Both the position numbers and the translations under genes were made by a program. The notes below the pieces were generated by a model. The model was not told the DNA's origin. It ran no database searches and saw only the letters and a program-made list of their open reading frames with translations. A stretch of 47,606 nucleotides of DNA from NCBI GenBank assembly GCA_045603585.1, contig JAZUMK010000019.1:1-47606 (forward strand), written 5' to 3'. This stretch comes from SFEL01 sp045603585. Lineage in GTDB: Bacteria > Bacillota > Clostridia > Christensenellales > CAG-138. This document shows, one piece after another, positions 38,203 through 46,262 of the stretch (position 1 is its first letter; the number at the start of each line of letters is the position of its first letter).

Positions 38203-39471
38203 ATGGAGCATAACAAAAAACGTGCTATTCAAACGGCTATTGGCTGTATTTTAATCATGCTTCTTCATAATGGCCATAGCGCTATGTTTACGCTGCATAT
38301 GCCCTATATGGCCGAGAGCCTGGGGGTTGATCCTTCGGGAATCGGTCTCTGCGCTTCCATCAGTACTATCGTTGCGTTTTTTATATCCATGTTTGTGGCC
38401 AGACCTCTTATCAAAAAGGTTTCTCCCAAATATGCGCTGATAATTGCGTCTGTCGGTACCTTGCTTAATGTAATTGTATTATACATGGCTACAAGCCTGG
38501 GTATGGTGTGGTTCTCTTCTGTATTTGCGGGGGCCAAACAGGCTGTCGGTACCATCATGTGTGCTTCCCTTATCCTGGCGGAGTATCGTGGTATATGGAA
38601 GGATTCCCTTCCAAAGGTGACAGGCATTGTATCCAGTGCTGCCGGGCTTGGCGGCACAATCATGCTGCTGATCTGTGGACGGACTTTGTCCAGTTGGGGT
38701 TGGCGGATCAACTACTTTGTGTATGGCGCTATTGCTGCCGTGCTTGCTATTTTCATCAATCTCCTGATGATCCGCAAGCCCCTTCCGGGTGGACAAGCAC
38801 CGGAAGCGGTGACGGACAGCATTCCGGGTGATTCCCGCCCCACAGGAGATGGGTTGGTTCTGAAAGAGGCCTTGCGAACTCCGTCTTTGTACTTTTTGAT
38901 GATTGGTATTGCCCTGTGCAATATGCTCTATTCTGGTACGGTATCTTACCTGCCCACTTATCTTATAGGTCTCGGCTTCGACAGCGTGCAGGCTTCCAGC
39001 TACGCAAGCATGAATACCTTCTTCTCCATGCTGTCGCTTCTTATTTCCGGATTCCTGATTGCCAAGTTCGGCATAAAAGGATTCACCTGCATCACCTTCT
39101 GCGGATCCATAGTGGGCGTGGCGCTTCTGAGCTCGTATATGGACATGCAGGCGGCATGGATCATTGCAGTGGGAATCGTTTTCCTGACGCTTGGAGCGAC
39201 CGTCACTACACTTTCCTCCCAGCTTGTTCCCGTGATATTCGGCACAAAAGACTTTGCCGGCATTAATCCCTTTGCAAACGGTGCATATTTCCTGGGCGTT
39301 GGCGTCAGCTCCTATGCGGTTGGCAGGATAGCTGAGGTTGCAGGTACCTTCCGTGTTGCGCACATTGTTAGCATTATCTGCGGCGCCCTTGGTCTGATCA
39401 GCGTATTCATAGCCATCAAACTGGCGCCCTATAAGGGATCCCGTGCTGAAAATACCGCAGAAAAGGCATAG
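38203..39471 (+). CDS. MFS transporter
   Basis: A 422-residue major-facilitator protein with twelve hydrophobic segments in two halves. The loop 2-3 motif is degenerate (FVARPLIKKVSPKYALI), and the central cytosolic loop spans about residues 188-215. It resembles the oxalate/formate or monocarboxylate-type MFS proteins of anaerobes, but the substrate cannot be read. GGTAGG precedes ATG 38203; a 12-residue upstream extension lacks a site. It is likely the uptake route for the compound processed by the downstream enzymes. Confidence 0.88.
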   Translation: MEHNKKRAIQTAIGCILIMLLHNGHSAMFTLHMPYMAESLGVDPSGIGLCASISTIVAFFISMFVARPLIKKVSPKYALIIASVGTLLNVIVLYMATSLGMVWFSSVFAGAKQAVGTIMCASLILAEYRGIWKDSLPKVTGIVSSAAGLGGTIMLLICGRTLSSWGWRINYFVYGAIAAVLAIFINLLMIRKPLPGGQAPEAVTDSIPGDSRPTGDGLVLKEALRTPSLYFLMIGIALCNMLYSGTVSYLPTYLIGLGFDSVQASSYASMNTFFSMLSLLISGFLIAKFGIKGFTCITFCGSIVGVALLSSYMDMQAAWIIAVGIVFLTLGATVTTLSSQLVPVIFGTKDFAGINPFANGAYFLGVGVSSYAVGRIAEVAGTFRVAHIVSIICGALGLISVFIAIKLAPYKGSRAENTAEKA

Positions 39472-39720
39472 AAAACAGTACTGAAATCCGGATAGAGATC
39501 CGGCCTTTCCGGGAATCGGGAAAACATACCGCGCATGGACGAAACATCGTGCGTAGCAAACATGGTTTGAAACCCGGATCAGAAATAATGATTGTTTAAC
39601 TTTAGAATAAATCTCACTGATGGAATGGGGTGCTTGATTATGAGACCTTAGAAAGACAATATGTTCTGTTGGATAGGACACATAATGCAGTAATAATACG
39701 TACCGTTGAAAGGGGGAATT
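39472..39720. other. Gap between the MFS and DUF5058 genes
   Basis: A small hairpin pairs ATCCGG with CCGGAT-like sequence near 39485-39515 (GATCCGGCC...GG). No reading frame with a site is present and no clear promoter was identified. Confidence 0.4.
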
Positions 39721-39723
39721 GAA

Positions 39724-40431
39724 ATGACTTACCGTCAAATCGCCGGAAGCGGCGTAATGTATGTTGCGGTCATCATCGGATTATTGATCGTAGCAGGAGT
39801 CAGTGTAATCTATTTGAGAAAATGCTTTAAGCACGCATTGGAATGCGGAATCGAGAAATCGACATTGTTCAATATTATCAGGAGCTCCGCTGTATTCGCG
39901 GTAGTTCCGGCCATCGGAATCGTAGTCGGCATGATTGCGTTGTCCGCTCTCGTAGGACTTCCTTACGGTTGGTTCAGACTGTCGGTCATGGGTTCGCTGT
40001 CGTATGAAACCATGGCGGCAAACATGGCGCTGGAAGGCGCCGGGGTTACAGATGTAGCCCTCGCAAACGGCCACGCCTTTGCCCTGGTTATGTTTACGAT
40101 GAGTATCCCTATGGCGCTGTGTACATTGTTCAACATCTTCCTGGGCAAAAGAATTCATATGGGAAGTGTGAAGCTGCAGACTTCCACCGACAAAAAATGG
40201 GGCGCCGCTTCTTCCTCCGTATTCATGAATGCGCTGCTGCTGGTCATGATGACCCCGCATATCATGCGCGGCGGCGTTTCGCTGGCGACTTTCATTACCT
40301 CTGTAATACTCGGATTCGCCATAACAACCATAGCGAGAAAATACCAAATCCCGCGGCTGGGAGAATTTGCGATGGCAATCTGCTTGATAGGGGCGATGAC
40401 CGCGTCCTATTTCTATTCGACCATGTTTTAG
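39724..40431 (+). CDS. DUF5058-family membrane protein
   Basis: A 235-residue integral membrane protein with about six segments. IIRSSAVFAVVPAIGIVVGMIALS and LPYGWFRLSVMGSLSYETMAANMAL match the DUF5058 family, which occurs beside metabolic enzymes and is probably a transport component; its mechanism is not established. AAAGGGGG before ATG 39724 sets the start. It is twelve bases upstream of a second membrane protein, with which it probably forms a complex. Confidence 0.85.
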   Translation: MTYRQIAGSGVMYVAVIIGLLIVAGVSVIYLRKCFKHALECGIEKSTLFNIIRSSAVFAVVPAIGIVVGMIALSALVGLPYGWFRLSVMGSLSYETMAANMALEGAGVTDVALANGHAFALVMFTMSIPMALCTLFNIFLGKRIHMGSVKLQTSTDKKWGAASSSVFMNALLLVMMTPHIMRGGVSLATFITSVILGFAITTIARKYQIPRLGEFAMAICLIGAMTASYFYSTMF

Positions 40432-40443
40432 GAGGTTCATATC

Positions 40444-41217
40444 ATGAATAAGCAAGTGGATTCCCAAAAGTATTTTAACACGATGCATCGTTTTGGGAAA
40501 ATCATGACGTTGTTTGTATTGGTGGCGTTTTTGGGTGTGCCGGTATTCGTCTGCCTCTGGTACGGCATTATGCCTACAATCGGTGAGATCTTTATCGCCG
40601 CCGTCCCGATGATCATCGCATTGACTCCCACATACATTGGAGAAATTATTTCCGAGGTTCCGGTTCTGGGTTCTTCTTACTATCTGGCTTCCGTGACCGG
40701 CAATATCATCAATGTCAAGCTGCCGACTTCCATTAATGCACAGCAAATGGCAAATGTGGAGAGGGGAACGTCCGCCTCGGACGCGGTTGCCGGCATAGCG
40801 GTCGCCGCCGCATCCCTGTCCGTCATGGCTGTTATCGCAATCGGCGCGCTGCTGTTGACGCCGCTGCGGCCTGTTTTGCAGTCTGAGTATGTAACAACCG
40901 CTGCAAATTATGTTGCGCCGGCAGTATTCGGATATATGTTCGTCGGATTCTTCAGAAAGAATGCCGGCGGCGGAATGAAGGTATACGGAACTCCGAAAAC
41001 GCTTATCATTCCGTTTATCATATCGGCCGCGCTGTACCTGTTCGTTTTCCCGGGCTCTAAATTTAACACCTACATGGGCTTTATCATCCTCGGCTGCATT
41101 GCACTGCTCTATGGAATAACCAGAGTTATGTATAACAAGGGCCTCGTGCGTGTCGAAATGCCTCAAAAGCCCATTGAAGTAAAGGAAGAAGCGGCTGCAG
41201 AAGAAAAGGCAAATTAA
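40444..41217 (+). CDS. Membrane protein partner of the DUF5058 protein
   Basis: A 257-residue membrane protein with about six to seven segments and a charged C-terminal tail (EVKEEAAAEEKAN). No named domain was recognised. GGNIINVKLPTSINAQQM-type residues (TGNIINVKLPTSINAQQM) lie in a loop after the second segment. AGGAGG precedes the ATG. Consistent pairing with DUF5058 in this arrangement suggests a two-subunit transporter (inference). Confidence 0.8.
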   Translation: MNKQVDSQKYFNTMHRFGKIMTLFVLVAFLGVPVFVCLWYGIMPTIGEIFIAAVPMIIALTPTYIGEIISEVPVLGSSYYLASVTGNIINVKLPTSINAQQMANVERGTSASDAVAGIAVAAASLSVMAVIAIGALLLTPLRPVLQSEYVTTAANYVAPAVFGYMFVGFFRKNAGGGMKVYGTPKTLIIPFIISAALYLFVFPGSKFNTYMGFIILGCIALLYGITRVMYNKGLVRVEMPQKPIEVKEEAAAEEKAN

Positions 41218-41255
41218 ATTTTATAAATTTTATTGCAAGCAATAAGAGGTACTCT

Positions 41256-43289
41256 ATGAAAAAAGAATATGAAATCCTGTTTACTCCCTTTAAGATAGGA
41301 AAACTGGAGATCAAAAACCGTTTTGTCATGTGTCCGATGGCTCCCACCGCTTTGATCGAATGGACATCAAAACCTGTAGGATATGATGAATCCGTACGTG
41401 ATCTGATTGTGGAGCGCGCGAAGGACGGTGTTGGGCTTATTATTCCCGGAGCGCTGGCAGTATACAGCCTGGCAAACCGCATGTTTATAGGAGACCATCC
41501 GGAGGCGTTTGAGGGTATATCAGACCTGATGGATGAAGTGCACTCCTATGGCAGCAAACTGTTTATGCAGATTTCGGTCGGGCTTGGCCGGAACTATCCG
41601 ATGGCAAAGCAGTTGTACGAAAAATATGATGAACTCAATCCTGTAATGAAGCTTGACCTGGCGCATGGTTCATCGGATGCGGGGCTTCCCAACAGATGGA
41701 TCAATGCGTTGAAGACCAAGCAGCTGACAAAAGAGGACATTGAACAGCTCGTACAGGAAATAGCAAAAGCCGCGCTGCTCTGCAAACAAAACGGTGTGGA
41801 TGGCCTTGATGTTCATGCAGTTCACGAGGGGTATCTCCTGGATCAGTTCGCAATGAAATACACGAACCACCGTACGGATGAATACGGTGGGTCTCTGGAA
41901 AACAGACTGAGATTTGCCTGCGACATCGTGAAAGCCGTCAAGGAAAAGTGTGGACAGGATTTCCCCGTTATCCTCCGTTATTCTGTAACGAGCCGCGTAA
42001 AGGACTTCAATAAGGGTATCATCCCGGCTGACACGGTTTCTACCGAACTTGGACGCGATTTGGAGGAATCCAAAGAGGCAATACGGATTCTCTCAGAGGC
42101 CGGATATGATGGATTCAATGCGGATAATGGAACCTATGATTCCTGGTATTACGCACATCCTCCGGTATACATGCCCTTAAACTGCAACCTCAAGGAATCT
42201 ATAGCGATTAAGCCGTATACGGATAAGCCCATCATCTGCGCAGGCAGAATGCAGCTTGACGCAGCGGCGGAAGCAATTTCAAACGGTCAGCTCGATTTCG
42301 TGGGAATTGCCAGACAGTTCCTGGCAGATGAATGCTATTTGACCAAGGTCAGAAATGGCGAAGAGGAAAACATAAGGCCTTGCATATCCTGCCATATCGG
42401 CTGCATGGGAATTGGTCTGTGGAAGGACTCCGGTGCCTACGGAAAGGTTCTTGGCACTTGCGCTTTGAATCCGAGAACACATAACGAAAAGAAATACCAG
42501 GTGGTTCAGACTGCTGTGCCTAAACATTTCGCAGTAATCGGCGGCGGAATCGCAGGTATGGAATTCGCACTGCAGGCAGTAAAACGCGGACATCGGGTTG
42601 ATCTGTATGAGAAAACAGACTGTCTGGGCGGCGTGTTCAACGAGGCAGCTTCCTTCTCCTTCAAGGAAAAGGATCGTGAGCTCATAGAATACTACAAGAC
42701 TCAGATTGAGAAATCCTCTGTATGCGTACATAAAAATACTGAGATCACCAATCTGGATGATATTGAGGCCGATGAGTATATCATCGCAACCGGCAGTGTC
42801 AGCAGCCGTAAACTCGCGGTACCGGGCAGCGAGCATTGTATTGATGCCGTTGATTTTCTCAAATGCGGTATGCAGGACTGCGATCACCCCGTAATTATCG
42901 GCGGTGGTCTCACAGGCTGTGAAATTGCGTATGAGCTTGCCATGAACGGAAAGCATCCTCAGATCGTAGAGATCCTCGACGACATACTGAAGGTGCCCGG
43001 TTCCTGTATGGCCAATACGAGTTACTTGAGAGATGCGTTTGAATTTTACAATGTTCCGGTTTATACGGATGCTAAAACCGTACGCATTAATCCGGACTCT
43101 GTTGTAATTGAAAAGGATGGCGTTGAAATTACGCTTCCCGCCGATAAAACGATTGTCTCCATCGGATATCAAGCCGGTCACTCTCTGGGCGAGAACGAGC
43201 ATATCCATGTATTGGGCGATGCCTGCAAGGTAGGCAATCTCTGCACTGCAATTTTAGGCGCAAATGATCTGATCATGGAGCTGAATTAA
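41256..43289 (+). CDS. OYE/2,4-dienoyl-CoA-reductase-like flavin iron-sulfur reductase
   Basis: A 677-residue enzyme of the FadH/BaiCD/trimethylamine-dehydrogenase-like family. Residues 1-370 form the FMN barrel (LFTPFKIGKLEIKNRFVM, DVHAVHEGYLLDQFAMKYTN, RTDEYGGSLENRLRF). A [4Fe-4S] site follows at Cys376, Cys379, Cys383 and Cys402 (CISCHIGC ... GTCALNP). The FAD/NAD part has two dinucleotide motifs, VIGGGIAGMEFA and IIGGGLTGCEIA. Such enzymes reduce activated C=C bonds or related groups in anaerobes. With three amidohydrolases beside it, it may reduce the acid or side chain of an amide substrate (inference). Confidence 0.93.
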   Translation: MKKEYEILFTPFKIGKLEIKNRFVMCPMAPTALIEWTSKPVGYDESVRDLIVERAKDGVGLIIPGALAVYSLANRMFIGDHPEAFEGISDLMDEVHSYGSKLFMQISVGLGRNYPMAKQLYEKYDELNPVMKLDLAHGSSDAGLPNRWINALKTKQLTKEDIEQLVQEIAKAALLCKQNGVDGLDVHAVHEGYLLDQFAMKYTNHRTDEYGGSLENRLRFACDIVKAVKEKCGQDFPVILRYSVTSRVKDFNKGIIPADTVSTELGRDLEESKEAIRILSEAGYDGFNADNGTYDSWYYAHPPVYMPLNCNLKESIAIKPYTDKPIICAGRMQLDAAAEAISNGQLDFVGIARQFLADECYLTKVRNGEEENIRPCISCHIGCMGIGLWKDSGAYGKVLGTCALNPRTHNEKKYQVVQTAVPKHFAVIGGGIAGMEFALQAVKRGHRVDLYEKTDCLGGVFNEAASFSFKEKDRELIEYYKTQIEKSSVCVHKNTEITNLDDIEADEYIIATGSVSSRKLAVPGSEHCIDAVDFLKCGMQDCDHPVIIGGGLTGCEIAYELAMNGKHPQIVEILDDILKVPGSCMANTSYLRDAFEFYNVPVYTDAKTVRINPDSVVIEKDGVEITLPADKTIVSIGYQAGHSLGENEHIHVLGDACKVGNLCTAILGANDLIMELN

Positions 43290-43337
43290 TTCATGAAGAT
43301 ATTGCGCTCAAACAGAGTGCAGGCAAAATGTAAAAAA

Positions 43338-43434
43338 CCTACTGCACAGGCTGCAGCTTCTGCAGGCATGCGGATATGCAGTAGGAAAAGCTGGAATATG
43401 GAGCTCGGCAACCTTGTTATACGGGGTTGCCGAG
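43338..43434 (+). other. Two mRNA hairpins between the reductase and the first amidohydrolase
   Basis: CCTACTGCA (43338) can pair with TGCAGTAGG (ending about 43385). CTCGGCAACC pairs with GGTTGCCGAG at 43404-43434. Neither ends in a T-run, so they may be processing or stability elements rather than terminators. Confidence 0.6.
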
Positions 43435-43462
43435 AATTCAAATCAAACAAAGGAGGTATATC

Positions 43463-44848
43463 GTGAGCGAAAGACTGAGTTCAAAAGTAATTGACCAGCA
43501 TGCGGAGCGTCTCAGCGAACTTGCCAAGAGGATTTGGGACAATCCCGAAATGGGCTGGAACGAAAAGAATGCATCAAAATGGACAGCGGAATATTTGGAG
43601 TCGGAAGGCTTTGAAACAGAGCTGGGCGCATACGGGATGCCCACCGCCATCCGTGCGGTGTGGGGCAAGGGCCATCCGGTGATCGGCTTTTGCGGGGAAT
43701 ATGACTGCCTGCCCGGCTTGAGCCAACAGGTTTCCTCTGAGAGAGAACCTGTCGTCTCTGGCGGTCCCGGGCACGGTTGTGGTCACAATCTTCTCGGCGT
43801 GGGCTGCCTTGGCGCCGCCATCGGGCTCAAAGCGGAGCTCGAAGCATCCGGGAAAGAAGGTACCGTCATCTACTATGGCTGCCCTGCGGAAGAGCAGTTA
43901 CTGGGCAAAGGTTACATGGCAAAATATGGCGCATTCTATGAATGTGACTTTACGATCACATGGCATTCCTGGTCCACAAACCAGAATTACACCGGGAATG
44001 CGACCAGCGTGGAAGGGGCCATATTCCGCTTCCATGGGAAGAATTCCCACGCAGCGGCAAATCCTCATGCGGGCAGGAGCGCGCTGGACGCCGTGCAGCT
44101 CATGAATATTGGTGCGGAATTCTTGCGCGAGCATACGCCGGACGATGTACGCATCCACTATATTATCACAAACGGCGGCCTTGCGCCCAACATCGTGCCC
44201 GATTTTGCGGAGTCCAAGTTCTTTGTCCGCGCCCTCGCACGCGAAGTGGTTGTCGAAACTTTTGACAGGCTGGTCAAATGCGCGGAGGGCGCCGCATTGA
44301 TGACGGAAACCAGGCTTGAGATTGAACACCTTGGCGGAATATATCCGACATTGCAGAACCATGTTCTCTGCAACATCATGCAGAAGGTGCGGGACGAGCT
44401 GCCTGATGTGGAATACACAGAGGAAGAGCTGAAGTTTGCCGACGAGATCAACCGCCAGAACCCACGGTATGTGGAAGGCGTTACGCCTCCCATCAACTTT
44501 GAGAAGATGCCGCTCTCCAACGGCCCTCTGTTCTCCTCCACCGACTACGGCGATGTACAGCATATCCGCCCTGGCGTTTTCAATTTGGATTGCACTGGCT
44601 CCACCTTGCAGGTCGGGCATGACTGGACATTCACGGCCTGCACCGGCTCTACCATCGGCATGAAGGGCATGATCCGCGCAGCAAAGGTTATGGCCGGCGG
44701 CGCATACGATCTCGTATGCGACCCGGAGGCGCAGAAGGCGGCGAAAGAGGAATTCGACAAGGCGATGGCAGGCAAAAAGTATATTTGCCCCGTCACGGAT
44801 GAAATCGCCTGGCCGTATACGGAAGTTCCCCGGCCCGAGAGCAAATAA
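43463..44848 (+). CDS. M20-family amidohydrolase, AbgB-like, copy 1
   Basis: A 461-residue zinc/manganese peptidase-family amidohydrolase. Metal-site motifs are GHGCGHN, CPAEEQ, TWHSW and the C-terminal STDYGDVQH. The dimerisation domain carries GKNSHAAANPHAGRSALDA. The pattern is that of AbgB-type enzymes, which cleave N-acyl amino acids such as p-aminobenzoyl-glutamate; the substrate here is unknown. The GTG start at 43463 follows AAAGGAGG and gives the same length as copy 2; an upstream in-frame ATG has no site. Confidence 0.92.
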   Translation: MSERLSSKVIDQHAERLSELAKRIWDNPEMGWNEKNASKWTAEYLESEGFETELGAYGMPTAIRAVWGKGHPVIGFCGEYDCLPGLSQQVSSEREPVVSGGPGHGCGHNLLGVGCLGAAIGLKAELEASGKEGTVIYYGCPAEEQLLGKGYMAKYGAFYECDFTITWHSWSTNQNYTGNATSVEGAIFRFHGKNSHAAANPHAGRSALDAVQLMNIGAEFLREHTPDDVRIHYIITNGGLAPNIVPDFAESKFFVRALAREVVVETFDRLVKCAEGAALMTETRLEIEHLGGIYPTLQNHVLCNIMQKVRDELPDVEYTEEELKFADEINRQNPRYVEGVTPPINFEKMPLSNGPLFSSTDYGDVQHIRPGVFNLDCTGSTLQVGHDWTFTACTGSTIGMKGMIRAAKVMAGGAYDLVCDPEAQKAAKEEFDKAMAGKKYICPVTDEIAWPYTEVPRPESK

Positions 44849-44862
44849 TCAGGAGGGATACC

Positions 44863-46248
44863 ATGCGCGAAAGACTGAGTTCAAAGGTCATCGACCAACA
44901 TGCGGAGCGGCTCAGTGAGCTCGCCAAGAAGATCTGGGACAATCCCGAAATGGGATGGAAAGAAGAAAAGGCGTCGAAATGGACGGCGGAGTATCTGGAA
45001 GCCGAAGGCTTTGAAACGGAGCTTGGCGCATACGGCATGCCCACCGCCATCCGTGCGGTATGGGGAAAAGGCCATCCGGTGATCGGCTTTTGCGGGGAAT
45101 ATGACTGCCTGCCCGGCCTGAGCCAGAAGGTTTCCTCCGAGAGAGAGCCAATCGTTCCAGACGGCCCCGGACACGGCTGCGGTCACAATCTTCTCGGCGT
45201 AGGCTGCCTTGGCGCGGTGATCGGGCTCAAAGCGGAGCTCGAAGCATCCGGAAAAGAAGGCACTGTCATCTACTACGGCTGCCCAGCAGAAGAGCAGATA
45301 CTGGGCAAATGCTTTATGGCAAAATACGGCGCATTCTATGAGTGTGATTTCACAATTGCTTGGCATCCAATGTCCGCAAACCAGAATTTTACCGGGAATG
45401 CGAATGGTTTGGAAGGGGCCATATTCCGCTTTCATGGCAAGAACTCCCATGCGGCGGCAAATCCCCATGCGGGCAGGAGCGCGCTGGACGCTGTGCAGCT
45501 CATGAATCTGGGCGCAGAGTTTATGCGCGAGCATGTAACGGATGATGTACGCATCCACTATGTCATCACAAACGGCGGCCTTGCGCCCAACATTGTGCCT
45601 GATTTTGCGGAGTCCAAGTACTTTGTCCGTGCCATCACACGCGAAGCGATTGTAGAAGCGTTCGACAGGCTGGTCAAATGTGCGGAGGGCGCCGCATTGA
45701 TGACGGAAACCAGGCTTGAAATTGAACGCCTTGGCGGAATATACCCAACATTGCAGAACCATGTTCTTTGCAACATCATGCAGAAGGTGAAAGACGAGCT
45801 GCCCGATGTGGAATACACGGAGGAAGAGCTGAAGTTTGCCGATGCGATCAATCGTCAGAATCCGCGCTATGAGGAAGGCACAACGCCTCCCATCAACTTT
45901 AAGAAGATGCCGCTGTCAAGTAATCGCATGGTAGCCTCCACCGACTATGGCGATGTACAGCATATCTGCCCCGGTGTTCTGAGCAACGATTGCACCGGCG
46001 CCACCTTGCAGGTCGGGCATGACTGGACGTTCACGGCCTGCACCGGCTCTTCCATCGGCATGAAGGGCATGATCCGCGCCGCAAAGGTTATGGCCGGCAG
46101 CGCATACGATCTCGTATGCGATCCGGAGGCGCAGAAGGCGGCGAAAGATGAGTTCGACAAGGCTATGGCGGGCAAAAAGTATATTTGCCCCGTCACGGAT
46201 GAAATCGCCTGGCCGTATACGGATGTTCCCCGGCCCGGGAGCAAATGA
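44863..46248 (+). CDS. M20-family amidohydrolase, AbgB-like, copy 2
   Basis: A 461-residue tandem paralogue of copy 1. Ligand motifs are conserved: GHGCGHN (Cys106, His108), PAEE (143-144), AWHP (His168) and STDYGDVQH. Differences cluster in the substrate-facing stretch, for example AWHPMSANQNFTGNANGLEG here against TWHSWSTNQNYTGNATSVEG in copy 1, and PLSSNRMVA against PLSNGPLFS. AGGAGGG precedes ATG 44863, 15 bases after copy 1. Confidence 0.92.
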   Translation: MRERLSSKVIDQHAERLSELAKKIWDNPEMGWKEEKASKWTAEYLEAEGFETELGAYGMPTAIRAVWGKGHPVIGFCGEYDCLPGLSQKVSSEREPIVPDGPGHGCGHNLLGVGCLGAVIGLKAELEASGKEGTVIYYGCPAEEQILGKCFMAKYGAFYECDFTIAWHPMSANQNFTGNANGLEGAIFRFHGKNSHAAANPHAGRSALDAVQLMNLGAEFMREHVTDDVRIHYVITNGGLAPNIVPDFAESKYFVRAITREAIVEAFDRLVKCAEGAALMTETRLEIERLGGIYPTLQNHVLCNIMQKVKDELPDVEYTEEELKFADAINRQNPRYEEGTTPPINFKKMPLSSNRMVASTDYGDVQHICPGVLSNDCTGATLQVGHDWTFTACTGSSIGMKGMIRAAKVMAGSAYDLVCDPEAQKAAKDEFDKAMAGKKYICPVTDEIAWPYTDVPRPGSK

Positions 46249-46262
46249 TTGAGAGGGATATT

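Noticed and set aside
38479..39738. 419-codon minus-strand frame
   Set aside because: Antisense to the MFS gene; no site or domain.
39781..41166. 461-codon minus-strand frame
   Set aside because: Antisense to the DUF5058 pair; rich in His/Arg/Gln typical of shadow frames.
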